NCBI RefSeq assembly: GCF_008274785.1
Contig: NZ_VTPU01000016.1
Span: forward strand, 25,536-89,535
DNA: 64,000 bases
Direction: 5' to 3'
Origin: Halomonas eurihalina
GTDB lineage: Bacteria > Pseudomonadota > Gammaproteobacteria > Pseudomonadales > Halomonadaceae
The notes beneath the pieces are model-generated. The model was not told where the DNA came from. It made no database searches and saw only the letters and a list, made by a program, of their open reading frames with translations. The position numbers and the translations under genes were made by a program. Shown piece after piece: positions 52,054-62,502 of this stretch (the first letter of the stretch is position 1; each line of letters opens with the position of its first letter).

Positions 52054-52935
52054 TCAGGCCTCCCCACTCTGTTTGTCTTTCTGCATGTTCATGATTGCGG
52101 TGTAGAAGACCCAACTGACCAGCAAGATGATCAGGAAGTAGATCAGCGAGAAGGCCGCCGAGGGTCCGACATCGAACTGGCCGGTGGCCATGATCGCCAG
52201 CGACTGGCTGAGAAAGGTGGTCGAGCTGCCGGGGCCACCGCCGGTGAGCACGAAAGGCTCGGCGTAGATCATGAAGGAATGCATGAACCGCAGCAGGATG
52301 CCGATCACCAGCACATTGGTCAGCTTGGGCAACTGGATGTAGCGAAACACTGACCAGCGCGAGGCCCGGTCGATCCGCGCCGCCTGATAGTAGGCCTCGG
52401 GAATCGCCCGCAGGCCGCTGTAGCACAACAGCGCGATCAACGGCGTCCAGTGCCAGACATCCATGATGATGATGGTCACCCAGGCATCCAGTGGACTGCT
52501 GGTGATGTTGTAGCCGTAGCCGAGCTCACGCAGACTCCAGCCCATCAGCCCGATGTCGCCGCGCGTGAAGAGCTGCCAGATGCTGCCCACCACGTTCCAG
52601 GGAATCAGCAGCGGCAGGGTCACCAGGATCAGCACCGCCGACGCTCTCCAGCCCCGCTTGGGCATCAACAAGGCGATGCCGATACCGAGCGGCACCTCGA
52701 TGGCCAGGATGGTCAGCGAAAACGCGAACTGGCGCAGCAGCGCGGACTGCAGCACCGGGTCGTTGAGCATCTGCACGAACCATTCCGTGCCGGTGAAATA
52801 GCGGGTCTGGGCATCGAAGACGTCCTGTACCGAATAGTTCACTACTGTCATCAGCGGGATGATCGCCGAGAAGGCCACCAGCAGCAGCATCGGCAGGATC
52901 AGCCACCAGGCCCGGTTGTTGTAGACCTTGTTCAT
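52054..52935 (-). CDS. glpP: Glycerol ABC transporter permease (GlpP-like)
   Basis: 293 residues, MalF-type with six transmembrane helices (WLILPMLLLVAFSAIIPLMTV first) and the EAA loop GLRAIPEAYYQAARIDRASRW. Translationally coupled to the upstream ATPase gene (ATGA overlap). Confidence 0.92.
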   Translation of the reverse strand: MNKVYNNRAWWLILPMLLLVAFSAIIPLMTVVNYSVQDVFDAQTRYFTGTEWFVQMLNDPVLQSALLRQFAFSLTILAIEVPLGIGIALLMPKRGWRASAVLILVTLPLLIPWNVVGSIWQLFTRGDIGLMGWSLRELGYGYNITSSPLDAWVTIIIMDVWHWTPLIALLCYSGLRAIPEAYYQAARIDRASRWSVFRYIQLPKLTNVLVIGILLRFMHSFMIYAEPFVLTGGGPGSSTTFLSQSLAIMATGQFDVGPSAAFSLIYFLIILLVSWVFYTAIMNMQKDKQSGEA

Positions 52936-54029
52936 GCTTGAACCTCCACGCGAAATTCATCGACGTATAGACCGACGCGCTCGCCGGGGAAGCGCAGGTA
53001 GGCAATCTCGGCGGGCGGCGGCTGGTCCTCATCGATACGCGCCTTGAGCGACATATCGCCGAGCCGCAGATCGATGATGGAGTAGGTGCCCAGGTCCTGG
53101 ATGTGCTCCACCCTGGCCTGCATGCCTCCCTCCACCGGAGCGTCGTGCACCTCCACGAATTCGGGACGGATACCCAGCTTGACGTTGGTCGTCCCCGCCT
53201 CGGCCACCGCAGCGCACAATGCCTCGCTGACCGGCAAGGGAATTTCTCCGGCCATGACGCGCCCGTCACGCACGGCCACATCGAGAAAGTTCATGCCGGG
53301 GCTGCCGATGAAATAACCGACGAAGGTGTGGTTGGGGGTTTCGAACAGCTCGCTTGGCGTACCGAACTGCACCACCTGCCCTTCGTACATCACCGCGATC
53401 TTGTCGGCGAAGGTCGACGCCTCCAGCTGATCGTGCGTGACATAGACCATGGTGATGGCGAAGCGCTTGTGGATCTCCTTGAGCTTGCGCCGCAATTTCC
53501 ACTTGAGCTGCGGATCGATGACGGTCAGGGGTTCATCGAACAGGATCGCCGAGACGTCATCGCGCACCAGGCCGCGCCCCATGGACACCTTCTGCTTCTC
53601 GTCGGCGGTGAGGTTCTTGGCCTTGCGGCCAAGTTGGTCGGTCAGCTCGAGGACCTCGGCCACCTCCTTCACCCGCTCGGCGACATGCGCCTCCGGTGCG
53701 CCGACATTGCGCAGCGGAAAGGCGAGATTGTCACGGACCGTCATGGTGTCGTAGACGACCGGGAACTGGAAAACCTGGGCAATGTTGCGCGCCTCGGGAG
53801 GCAGGTCGTTGACCGTCTGGCCATCGAACAGCACCTCGCCGCGGGAGGGAGACAGCAGGCCCGAGATGATATTGAGCAGCGTCGACTTGCCGCAGCCCGA
53901 AGGGCCGAGCAACGCATAGGCGCCGCCCTGCTGCCAGACGTGATCCATCTCACGAATGGCATAGTCCTCGGCTCCGCCCGGTGCCGCCACATAAGAGTGC
54001 GCCAACCCCTTCAGAGTGATCTCTGCCAT
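52932..54029 (-). CDS. glpT: Glycerol ABC transporter ATPase (GlpT-like)
   Basis: 365 residues from the ATG with GGGAGG 9 nt upstream. Walker A is LLGPSGCGKSTLLN, Walker B AILFDEPLTVIDP, and a C-terminal TOBE-type regulatory domain follows (VKLGIRPEFVEV). The signature region reads NLTADEKQKVSMGRGLV, replacing the usual LSGGQ with LTADEKQ, a feature of this paired-ATPase type. The other ATPase, encoded just upstream, has a normal LSGGQQQR. Confidence 0.9.
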   Translation of the reverse strand: MAEITLKGLAHSYVAAPGGAEDYAIREMDHVWQQGGAYALLGPSGCGKSTLLNIISGLLSPSRGEVLFDGQTVNDLPPEARNIAQVFQFPVVYDTMTVRDNLAFPLRNVGAPEAHVAERVKEVAEVLELTDQLGRKAKNLTADEKQKVSMGRGLVRDDVSAILFDEPLTVIDPQLKWKLRRKLKEIHKRFAITMVYVTHDQLEASTFADKIAVMYEGQVVQFGTPSELFETPNHTFVGYFIGSPGMNFLDVAVRDGRVMAGEIPLPVSEALCAAVAEAGTTNVKLGIRPEFVEVHDAPVEGGMQARVEHIQDLGTYSIIDLRLGDMSLKARIDEDQPPPAEIAYLRFPGERVGLYVDEFRVEVQA

Positions 54030-54031
54030 CG

Positions 54032-55120
54032 TCAAACGCCTCCCAGGTGCGCCGGTATGTGTTTCACGTCGCCCCGCGCATCGAAGGCATAGGCACGATG
54101 GGCGGGAAAATAGAGCGTCACCGGATCGTCGACCTCAAAGCGATGCACGCCGGTCAGGTGCGCCGTCATGGAAAGTCGATCATTGCGCACGTGAAGGAAA
54201 GTTTCGGAACCACTGATCTCCGCCAGATCGACGATCATATCCATGGCGATGTCATGCTCGGACTGCCGTACGAGCGACAGGTGGGATGCCCGCACGCCGA
54301 ACCGATAGTCACCGGCAGCCAACGCTTCAAAGCCGGCGGTGGCCGGGAAGGAGTTGCCATCGCCGAAGGACACCGAGGTACCATCGATGGCACCGTCGAT
54401 GATGTTGATGGGCGGCTCGGAGAACATTTCGGCACTCAGGATGTCCCGAGGGCGGTGATAGACCTCCTCGGTACGGCCATACTGGAGCAGGCGCCCTTCG
54501 TGCAGCACGGCGGTATTACCGCCCAGCGCCAGTGCCTCGGCAGGCTCGGTGGTGGCATAGACGGCGATGCAGTTGCGCTCGCTGAACAGGCTGCGCAATT
54601 CATCCCGCAAGGATTCACGCAGCTTGTAATCGAGATTGACCAGCGGCTCGTCGAAAAGCACGACATCGGCGTCTTTCACCAGGGCCCGGCCCATGGCGGT
54701 GCGCTGCTGCTGACCACCGGAAAGTTCCAGCGGCTGACGATCCAGCAGGTGTTCGATGTGCAGCATCTCGGCGATGCTGCGTACCCGGCGATCGATCTCG
54801 GCGCGCTCTACCTTGGCCAGCTTCAGCGGCGAGGCGATGTTGTCGTAGACGGTCAGGCTTGGGTAGTTGATGAACTGCTGATAGACCATCGACACATTGC
54901 GATGGCGCACGGAGCGGCCGGTCACGTCCCGGCCATCCATCAGGATTCGACCGCGGGTCGGCGTATCGAGTCCTGCCATCAGCCGCATCAGCGAGGTCTT
55001 GCCGGCCAGTGTCCGGCCCAGCAGGACGTTGAACGATCCGGGTTCGAGGGTCAGGTTCATGTCGGCGATATGCGTCTCGCCACCGACCACCCGATCGATG
55101 CTTTCTAGGATCAATGACAT
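54032..55120 (-). CDS. glpS: Glycerol ABC transporter ATPase (GlpS-like)
   Basis: 362 residues, first gene of the operon. The P-loop is LLGRTLAGKTSLMRLMAG, which deviates from GPSGSGKST but keeps GxxxxGKT. The signature is ELSGGQQQRTAMGRALV and Walker B is VVLFDEPLVNLDYKL. A TOBE-like domain follows. With GlpT it forms an asymmetric ATPase heterodimer: here an odd P-loop and normal signature, there a normal P-loop and odd signature. Confidence 0.9.
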   Translation of the reverse strand: MSLILESIDRVVGGETHIADMNLTLEPGSFNVLLGRTLAGKTSLMRLMAGLDTPTRGRILMDGRDVTGRSVRHRNVSMVYQQFINYPSLTVYDNIASPLKLAKVERAEIDRRVRSIAEMLHIEHLLDRQPLELSGGQQQRTAMGRALVKDADVVLFDEPLVNLDYKLRESLRDELRSLFSERNCIAVYATTEPAEALALGGNTAVLHEGRLLQYGRTEEVYHRPRDILSAEMFSEPPINIIDGAIDGTSVSFGDGNSFPATAGFEALAAGDYRFGVRASHLSLVRQSEHDIAMDMIVDLAEISGSETFLHVRNDRLSMTAHLTGVHRFEVDDPVTLYFPAHRAYAFDARGDVKHIPAHLGGV

Positions 55121-55186
55121 ACGGATCTCGGCTGTTCTTTGTTATGCGATCACGCTTGGCAGGCGTGTACCGCCACGTTAGCCGAG

Positions 55187-55251
55187 ATTCGATTTCGGAC
55201 ACAAATGTAGTTTCGCGAAAACAGCTTCCCAGTGACTGAAAAACACCGAAA
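55187..55251. promoter_or_regulatory. Cluster of TTTCG/CGAAA half-sites upstream of the glycerol operon
   Basis: In the 359-bp gap upstream of glpS there are TTCGATTTCGG (55188-55198), the palindrome TTTCGCGAAA (55211-55220) and CCGAAAAAC (from 55246). DeoR-family repressors such as GlpR recognise repeated TTTCG/TTCG blocks, so this is a plausible GlpR operator. No glpR gene is in the window. The remaining AT-rich part (55260-55320) holds no gene that I can see. Confidence 0.4.
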
Positions 55252-55376
55252 AACTCACCTAATACATTGTTTCACAAATTATTTTTTAAATATTAAGACT
55301 TTTGTCTACACATAAAAGCACCGCACACTGCCAGGCAAGCCGATCCACTATGCGGTCCATTTTTTCGAATTCGAAC

Positions 55377-55410
55377 ACAAAAAAAGAGGCCGTTCAGAAC
55401 GGCCTCTTTA
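55377..55410 (-). terminator. Intrinsic terminator of upp
   Basis: AAAGAGGCCGTT / AACGGCCTCTTT form a 12-bp stem with a 3-base loop, followed on the minus strand by a run of seven T residues (partly in the stem). It is about 70 bp downstream of the upp stop codon. Confidence 0.85.
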
Positions 55411-55479
55411 GCACTCCCTTCGAAGCCCAACGGAATGAAGCGGGCTTTCCCGGCAAAAAGTCCTGTCAGCACCGCGTCA

Positions 55480-56109
55480 TCAGCGCGTGCCGAAGATCTT
55501 GTCGCCCGCATCCCCCAACCCCGGCACGATGTAGCCGTTCTCGTCGAGATGGTCGTCCACCGAGGCAGTGTAGATTTCGATATCGGGATAGTCGCGCTGC
55601 ACGCGCTCGATGCCCTCCGGTGCCGCCACCAGCACGATCACCTTCATGTGCTTGCAGCCCCGGTCACGCAGCATGTCCAGGGTCGCGACCATGGAACCGC
55701 CGGTGGCCAGCATCGGGTCGATGACGATGGCCATGCGCTCATCCAGATCACCGACGAACTTCGAGAAGTACGGTACCGGCTGCAGCGTCTCTTCGTCGCG
55801 GTAGAGCCCCACCACGCTGACCCTGGCGCTGGGAATCAGATCCGTCACCCCTTCCAGCATGCCGAGACCGGCACGCAGGATCGGCACGATGGTGACCTTC
55901 TTGCCCTTGAGCTGATTGACGGCGATCGGCTCACCGCTCCAGCCCGGGATGTCCTGCGATTCCAGCTCGAGATCCTGGGTCGCCTCGTAGGTGAGCAGCT
56001 TGGCCACCTCGCCGGCCAGCTCACGGAAGCTCTTGGTACTGATGCCAGCTTCGCGCATCAGCCCCAGCTTGTGCTGGACAAGGGGATGTTGAATGGCGTG
56101 AACACTCAT
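55480..56109 (-). CDS. upp: Uracil phosphoribosyltransferase
   Basis: 209 residues starting [20 protein letters not shown]. The PRPP motif is [17 protein letters not shown] and the uracil-binding C-terminus is [19 protein letters not shown]. It converts uracil plus PRPP to UMP. It has its own terminator; the frame continues upstream of the chosen ATG without family similarity. Confidence 0.96.
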   Translation of the reverse strand: MSVHAIQHPLVQHKLGLMREAGISTKSFRELAGEVAKLLTYEATQDLELESQDIPGWSGEPIAVNQLKGKKVTIVPILRAGLGMLEGVTDLIPSARVSVVGLYRDEETLQPVPYFSKFVGDLDERMAIVIDPMLATGGSMVATLDMLRDRGCKHMKVIVLVAAPEGIERVQRDYPDIEIYTASVDDHLDENGYIVPGLGDAGDKIFGTR

Positions 56110-56272
56110 GGGAGGGAACCTCTTCGGCGGCGATGGGATCGATGGCGACCTTTGTCGCATGGGGCATGCGCAAATTGCGCGCCATTCTACCCGCATCCCG
56201 CGTTGAGGTTAAGTTGGAGGCCGCTCCCAGCCGGACCCAGAGGCTGGGCTACCTGGCCAAAAAGCCGGCTCA

Positions 56273-56413
56273 GGCGCCGTCTGAAAAGTCGGCGAGCGAA
56301 GGTTAGACAAGGCGAAAATCTGCGAAAACGCGGAGTTTACAGAGAGTAAATGAGCATTTTGAGTGGATTTTCAACGTCGTATAACCGAGCGCAGGCACTT
56401 TTCGGGCAGCGCC
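56273..56413. repeat. 141-bp imperfect inverted repeat between upp and ung
   Basis: The left arm (from GGCGCCGTCTGAAAAGT at 56273) and the right arm (ending ACTTTTCGGGCAGCGCC at 56413) are imperfect reverse complements over about 57 bases, sharing blocks such as GAAAAGT, GGTTA and GAAAATC. The centre has a small hairpin TTTAC-AGAGA-GTAAA. It carries no coding sequence and its right end touches the ung stop codon. It looks like a dispersed miniature repeat. The rest of this 303-bp gap is the upp promoter region plus a 7-bp CCCAGCC/GGCTGGG hairpin (56226-56248). Confidence 0.7.
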
Positions 56414-57096
56414 TATGGTTGCTGGGGCAATTGCCAATCAATAGGCGTGCGCCCCTGCTCGGCAAGAAAGGCATTGGCCCGCGAGAAATGCCGGTTACCG
56501 AAGAAGCCGCGATGGGCCGACAACGGCGAGGGATGAGGCGATTCGAGCACCAGGTGGCGATTGGTGTCCACTAGGGCCTTCTTCTTGCGGGCGTGACTGC
56601 CCCAAAGCAGGAACACCGTAGGGCCGGCATGCTCGTTGACCGTGGCGATGGCGCGGTCGGTGAAGGCCTCCCAGCCCTGGCCTCGGTGTGAACCGGCATT
56701 GCCCTGCTCCACCGTCAACGAGGTGTTCAGCAGTAGAACCCCCTGACGCGCCCAGCTTTCCAGAAAGCCGTGATTGACCGGCTGACACCCGACATCGGCC
56801 GCCAGTTCCTTGTAGATATTGACCAGCGAGGGAGGCACCTGCACGCCGGGCCGCACCGAGAAGCACAGGCCATGCGCCTGATTCGGTCCGTGATAAGGAT
56901 CCTGACCAAGAATGACCACCCGCACTTCTTCCAGCGGCGTCAACTCGAAGGCACGGAACCAGTCCGACGAATGCGGGTAGATGACCTTGCGAGCGGCTTT
57001 CTCGCCGGCCAGGAAGTCTCTCAATGCCTGCATGTAGGGCGCCTGAAACTCGGCGCCCAACCATTGTTGCCAGCTATCGGGCAGCGGAATACTCAT
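56413..57096 (-). CDS. ung: Uracil-DNA glycosylase
   Basis: 227 residues, family 1. The water-activating motif [21 protein letters not shown], the NTSLTVEQG segment and the DNA-intercalating motif [13 protein letters not shown] are all present. It removes uracil from DNA in base excision repair. It follows gpt by 3 bp, so it may be co-transcribed with the nucleobase-salvage genes. Confidence 0.96.
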   Translation of the reverse strand: MSIPLPDSWQQWLGAEFQAPYMQALRDFLAGEKAARKVIYPHSSDWFRAFELTPLEEVRVVILGQDPYHGPNQAHGLCFSVRPGVQVPPSLVNIYKELAADVGCQPVNHGFLESWARQGVLLLNTSLTVEQGNAGSHRGQGWEAFTDRAIATVNEHAGPTVFLLWGSHARKKKALVDTNRHLVLESPHPSPLSAHRGFFGNRHFSRANAFLAEQGRTPIDWQLPQQP

Positions 57097-57099
57097 AGC

Positions 57100-57579
57100 T
57101 CACCGCTTGATCTGATCAGCCAGGGGTTCGACATAGGCCACGCCCATGTCCCAGGGAAACTGGATCCAGCAATCCTGGGCGACCTCGGTCAGGTACTGAT
57201 CCACCAGGGGACGCCCTTCGGGCTTGGCGTAGATCGTCACGAAATGTGCCTTGGGCAGCATTTCGCTGACCCGCCGCGCGGTCTTGCCGGTATCGACCAG
57301 GTCATCGACCAGCAGCCAGCCCTCTCCATCATGCTCGACGCCCTTCATGACCTCCAGGCCGCCCTGCTCCATATGGTCGTAACTCTTGATGCAGACCGTA
57401 TCGATCAAGCGCACATTGAGCTCGCGGGCGATCAGGGCGGCAGGGATCAGGCCACCCCGAGTGATGGCGATGATGCCCTTGAAGTCACGCTCGACGAGCT
57501 GGTGGCAAAGTTCGCGCACATCCCGGTGCAACTGATCCCAGGAAACAGTGAAATGCTGATGATAGCGATGAGTACTCAT
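57100..57579 (-). CDS. gpt: Xanthine(-guanine) phosphoribosyltransferase
   Basis: 159 residues starting [41 protein letters not shown] and the PRPP motif [16 protein letters not shown] match Gpt (E. coli 152 residues). It converts xanthine and guanine to XMP and GMP. The start at 57579 gives family length. It lies 7 bp after apt. Confidence 0.94.
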   Translation of the reverse strand: MSTHRYHQHFTVSWDQLHRDVRELCHQLVERDFKGIIAITRGGLIPAALIARELNVRLIDTVCIKSYDHMEQGGLEVMKGVEHDGEGWLLVDDLVDTGKTARRVSEMLPKAHFVTIYAKPEGRPLVDQYLTEVAQDCWIQFPWDMGVAYVEPLADQIKR

Positions 57580-57586
57580 GACCGGT

Positions 57587-58132
57587 TCACTCGTCCTCGG
57601 TAAAGGAGCAGACCGCGAAGACGCCGTAACCGGCATCGCGGATGCGCTGGGCGCCGCCCAGGTCCGGCAGGTCGACGATCGTTGATGTTTCGACCACCAA
57701 GCCTCCACTGCGGGTGATCAGCTTGGCCGCGGCCAGCATAGTGCCACCGGTGGCGATCAGGTCGTCCACCACGAGGATACGATCCCCTTCGCGGAAGGCA
57801 TCGGAATGCAGCTCCACCTCGGCTTCGCCGTACTCCAGCGTATAGGTCTCGCTGATGGTCTTGAACGGCAGCTTACCCTTCTTGCGTACCGGCACGAAAC
57901 TGCAACCCAACTCGTAGGCCAGCGGCGCACCGACGATGAACCCACGGGCATCGATGGCGGCGATGGCATCGAGGTCCATCTCCTGATAGCGATGCACAAA
58001 GCTGTCAATCAGCTTGCGAAACGCCGCGCTATTCTGCAGCAGCGGTGTGATATCGCGGAAGTTGACCCCAGGCTGGGGCCAGTCGGGAACGGTACGGATC
58101 ACGGACTTGATATAGTCGCCGTAGATGCTCAT
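57587..58132 (-). CDS. apt: Adenine phosphoribosyltransferase
   Basis: 181 residues: [67 protein letters not shown] in two pieces, and the PRPP loop [21 protein letters not shown]. It salvages adenine to AMP. The gene lies 22 bp downstream of the purine permease gene. Confidence 0.96.
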   Translation of the reverse strand: MSIYGDYIKSVIRTVPDWPQPGVNFRDITPLLQNSAAFRKLIDSFVHRYQEMDLDAIAAIDARGFIVGAPLAYELGCSFVPVRKKGKLPFKTISETYTLEYGEAEVELHSDAFREGDRILVVDDLIATGGTMLAAAKLITRSGGLVVETSTIVDLPDLGGAQRIRDAGYGVFAVCSFTEDE

Positions 58133-58154
58133 CACGAATCTCAGTCGGTAAGTG

Positions 58155-59459
58155 TCAATCGAGGAACAGGAACTTGGCGGCAAAGACCAGCGCCAGCACC
58201 ACCACGGCAGGGTTCAGATCCCTGAAACGCCCTGAAAGCGCCTTGATGGCCGCATAGCTGATGAAGCCAAGTGCAATGCCCTCGGCAATCGAGAAGGTCA
58301 GAGGCATGGCCAACGCGGCGATCAGTACCGGCGCCGCCTCGGTGGCGTCGTCCCAGTCGGCGTGGGCCAGGCTGCCAGCCATCAGCACCGCCACATAGAG
58401 CAGTGCGCCGGCCGTGGCGTAAGCGGGAATCGACCCGGCCAGCGGCGAGAAGAACAGGCTGACCAGGAAGAGTGCACCCACCACCACGGCGGTGAGGCCG
58501 GTACGCCCGCCCGAGGCGATGCCGGCCGTGGATTCGATATAGCTGGTTGTGGTGGAGGTCCCGAGCGCCGCGCCGGCCATGGAAGCACTGCTGTCGGCCA
58601 TCATGGCGCGGCCGATGCGCGGCAACTTGCCATCCTCGTCGAGCAGCCCCCCACGGTGCGCCACCCCGACCAGGGTACCGGAGGTATCGAAAAGGTCGAC
58701 GAACAAGAAGGCGAAGACCACGCTGAGCATCGCCACGTCCAGCGCGCCGGCGATATCCATTTGCATCAGGGTCGGAGCGATGGAGGGCGGCATGGACATC
58801 ACCCCGCCAAACTCGTTGTGGCCCAGCAGGATAGCCAGGATGGTCACGCCGAGAATGCCGATCATCACCGCCCCCGTCACCCGCAGGTACGCCAGCGCCG
58901 TGATCACGAAAAAGCCGAGCAAGGCATAGAGTGCCGAGGGCTCGGTCAGGTCGCCAAGTGCCACATAGGTGGCGTCATTAGCCACCACGATGCCAGCGTT
59001 CTGCAGGGCGATCATCGCCAGGAACAGGCCGATACCGGCGGCGATACCCAGTCGCAGCGACATTGGAATCGAGTTGATGATCCACTCACGAATGCGAAAG
59101 ATGCTGAGCAGAAAGAAGGTGAAACCAGACAGGAACACCGCCCCCAGGGCCGCTTCCCAACTGTAGCCCATGCCCATCACCACGCCATAGGTGAAAAAGG
59201 CGTTGAGCCCCATCCCCGGCGCCAGGGCGATCGGATAGTTGGCCCATAGCCCCATGACCAGACACCCGATGGCCGAGGCCACGCAGGTCGCCACGAATAC
59301 CGCACCATAATCCATCCCCGACTCCGAAAGGATGCTCGGATTGACGAAGATGATGTAGGCCATGGTCAGGAAGGTGGTGATACCGGCGATCACCTCGGTC
59401 CTTACATTGGTACCATGTTCGGCAAGCTTGAAATGGTTATCGATCAGGCGTTTCAACAT
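58155..59459 (-). CDS. NCS2-family purine permease (AzgA/PbuG-like)
   Basis: 434 residues with about 13 membrane segments. AzgA/PbuG-type features are [40 protein letters not shown], the [25 protein letters not shown] region and [20 protein letters not shown]. This subgroup transports adenine, hypoxanthine or guanine. Adjacency to apt and gpt supports a purine role. The 178 bp upstream contain no obvious purine riboswitch. Confidence 0.92.
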   Translation of the reverse strand: MLKRLIDNHFKLAEHGTNVRTEVIAGITTFLTMAYIIFVNPSILSESGMDYGAVFVATCVASAIGCLVMGLWANYPIALAPGMGLNAFFTYGVVMGMGYSWEAALGAVFLSGFTFFLLSIFRIREWIINSIPMSLRLGIAAGIGLFLAMIALQNAGIVVANDATYVALGDLTEPSALYALLGFFVITALAYLRVTGAVMIGILGVTILAILLGHNEFGGVMSMPPSIAPTLMQMDIAGALDVAMLSVVFAFLFVDLFDTSGTLVGVAHRGGLLDEDGKLPRIGRAMMADSSASMAGAALGTSTTTSYIESTAGIASGGRTGLTAVVVGALFLVSLFFSPLAGSIPAYATAGALLYVAVLMAGSLAHADWDDATEAAPVLIAALAMPLTFSIAEGIALGFISYAAIKALSGRFRDLNPAVVVLALVFAAKFLFLD

Positions 59460-59637
59460 GGGATGCGTCCTTCACGCGGGCACGTCGTGCGTCCGGGGGG
59501 CGAGAAAAGCCGCACATGGTAGCGGATGGCGCCTCAGGATGCGAGACACCGCCCGGCTGGCACGGCACATGACTTTTCCTATGTAAGCGGCTTCCGGTGC
59601 AAAGTGCCACTCCGGCCACCAACGCAAGCAGAACGGC

Positions 59638-60267
59638 TCAGCGATCCCGATCGGCCAAAACCCGCTCGACCGTCTCGACGATCGCCTGAGTCTGGGGATC
59701 GATCTCGATATTGACTCGATCCCCCGGCACACGCTCGCCAAGCACGGTGCGCGCCAGCGTCTCGGGAATCAGGTCCACGCAGAAGCATGTCCCATACCCG
59801 ACACCGCCTTCTCTCACCTCGCCAATGGTCAAGCTCGCTCCATCTACGCCGATGTAGCCCTTGTCGAACAGGAAGCGGGCAAGCCGCTCAGGCGGCGCGA
59901 ACCAGAGCCGTCGGTTGTTGGGGGCCTCCTCGATTTCCACCAATTCGGCCATCCCCATGACGTGACCCGACATGGCGTGACCGCCGATCTCGTCGCCGAA
60001 GCGCGCCGCACGTTCGATGTTGACGTGATCCCCGAGCTGGAGATCACCCAGGTTGGTCACCCTCAACGTCTCGCGCATCAGGTCGAAGGCGACTCGCTCC
60101 CCTTCGATGGAGGTCACCGTCAGGCAAACGCCGTTGTGTGCCACCGAGGCGCCGATGGCAAGCCCCTGCCGCAGCGCCTCCGGCAGACGCAGCACATGGG
60201 TGCGAAAATCCTCTGCCTCCTCGATGGCCACCACTTCGGCGGTCCCCTGAACGATACCCGTGAACAT
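59638..60267 (-). CDS. ribE: Riboflavin synthase alpha chain
   Basis: 209 residues: the invariant start MFTGIVQGTAEV, two lumazine-binding repeats (first with VAHNGVCLTVTSI, second with GYIGVDGASLTIGEV), each with the G-H-x-x-x-G-H type motif (GGHAMSGHVMG). It dismutates two lumazines to riboflavin. No other rib gene or FMN riboswitch is nearby. The 60268-60480 stretch upstream shows nothing I can assign. Confidence 0.95.
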   Translation of the reverse strand: MFTGIVQGTAEVVAIEEAEDFRTHVLRLPEALRQGLAIGASVAHNGVCLTVTSIEGERVAFDLMRETLRVTNLGDLQLGDHVNIERAARFGDEIGGHAMSGHVMGMAELVEIEEAPNNRRLWFAPPERLARFLFDKGYIGVDGASLTIGEVREGGVGYGTCFCVDLIPETLARTVLGERVPGDRVNIEIDPQTQAIVETVERVLADRDR

Positions 60268-60481
60268 GACGAACCCCCACTACTTGAACCAATGCCGAAC
60301 GGCGGAAAGTGACCAGTCTATGAAAACCGCCCGGCCAGCGTCCATGTCATCGCCGTGTATTCTCTTCTTCAATGCGACACCAACACGGCACCACAAAGCC
60401 GTAAATATTACTGCATATACCCTGACAGCAGTCTTTTTTGCTGCATCAAAGCGCTGCCGCTGCCAGACTCGCCCAAAGCGT

Positions 60482-60510
60482 TTGACAAACACCCGTATGA
60501 CGCCTAGGAT
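60482..60510 (+). promoter_or_regulatory. Sigma70 promoter of the metNIQ leader
   Basis: TTGACA (60482-60487), 17-bp spacer, TAGGAT (60505-60510). A start near 60517 would put a structured leader of about 190 nt in front of metN. Confidence 0.7.
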
Positions 60511-60528
60511 TTCGCGCTACATTTCGTA

Positions 60529-60607
60529 GGCGCCGATTTGTACCCGGATTGCGGGCGCCGACGATGCAACGGCATGTCCGGTGCGTTGTGAAATGCAGCT
60601 AAAAGGG
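60529..60607 (+). promoter_or_regulatory. SAM-II-type riboswitch aptamer upstream of metNIQ, with an inserted hairpin
   Basis: P1 is GGCGCC (60529-60534) paired with GGCGCC (60554-60559), enclosing GATTTGTACCCGGATTGC, close to the SAM-II loop GAUUUAACCGUAUUGC. The conserved 3' segment is AAATGCAGCTAAAAGGG (60591-60607), close to the SAM-II AAAUGUAGCUAAAAAGGG. In the canonical aptamer this segment almost directly follows P1; here about 30 nt intervene, holding a 6-bp hairpin GCAACG/CGTTGT (60566-60571/60584-60589). It lies between a good promoter and a terminator before a methionine-import operon. The match is from memory of the motif, not a covariance search. Confidence 0.78.
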
Positions 60608-60623
60608 TGTGTCCAGCGTTGAT

Positions 60624-60650
60624 GGCCACCCGTCAGGGTGGCCTTTTTTT
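60624..60650 (+). terminator. Riboswitch-controlled intrinsic terminator in the metNIQ leader
   Basis: GGCCACCC-GTCA-GGGTGGCC followed by seven T residues, 60 bp before the metN start. CACCC in its left arm can alternatively pair with GGGTG (60605-60609) at the 3' end of the aptamer, giving an anti-terminator when SAM is absent. Confidence 0.85.
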
Positions 60651-60709
60651 GGTCACCCATACCTGCCCGCCCGCTCCGCGACCCTGCGGCGCCACCTTCG
60701 GTGGCTCAG

Positions 60710-61748
<1,039 letters not shown>

Positions 61749-61768
<20 letters not shown>

Positions 61769-62402
61769 CCTGATTCTCGACGCCACCCTGGATACCCTCT
61801 ACATGGTGGCAGTATCCGGGCTGATCGCCGCGGCGCTCGGCGTTCCACTCGGCGTGATGCTCTACGTCACCCGGCCACGCCAGATACTCGCCCAGCCCGT
61901 ACTCAACGGTGTGCTGGGCATTATCACCAACATCGGCCGTTCGATCCCCTTCATCATCCTGATGGTGGCCATCATACCGTTCACCCGCACCCTGGTTGGC
62001 TCGTCGATCGGTACCAATGCGGCCGTGGTCCCCCTGACCCTGGCCGCCATTCCCTTCATTGCCCGACTGGTGGAGGGCGCGCTGAACGAGATATCCCCCG
62101 GGCTCGTCGAGGCCGCCCAGTCCATGGGCGCCACGCCCTGGCAGATCATCACCAAGGTGCTGCTGCCCGAGGCCCGAGGCGGCATCTTCACCGCGCTGAC
62201 CGTGACCATCGTCACCCTGGTCAGCTACTCTGCCATGGCCGGCGCAGTGGGTGGCGGCGGCCTGGGCGACCTGGGTATTCGCTATGGCTACAATCGCTTC
62301 AACCCCACCATCATGCTGATCACCGTGGCGATCCTCGTCATCATGGTCCAGGGTTTCCAGAGCCTCGGCGACTACCTGGTGCGCAAGAGCGATCACAAAT
62401 GA
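61749..62402 (+). CDS. metI: Methionine ABC transporter permease
   Basis: 217 residues with five transmembrane helices. The EAA-type loop is EGALNEISPGLVEAAQSMGATPWQIITKVLLPEA, in which the MetN-contacting residues lie, and YSAMAGAVGGGGLGDLGIRYGY is the MetI signature. It overlaps metN by 20 bp (8 bp if the ATG at 61761 is used). Confidence 0.95.
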
Positions 62403-62502
62403 TGTACCACGGGCATTGATAACCAAAAAGAATTACACACAGCCTGGTTATTCCAATAATATAGCCATGAGCTCATGATTTCCGCGAAGGGAGACACCAC
62501 AC

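Noticed and set aside
59460..59637. Purine riboswitch upstream of the purine permease
   Set aside because: No three-way-junction pattern or conserved purine-aptamer loops are visible; the spacer shows no convincing structure.
60268..60480. FMN riboswitch or small gene upstream of ribE
   Set aside because: No conserved FMN-aptamer blocks are seen, and open frames here have no ribosome-binding site or family resemblance.
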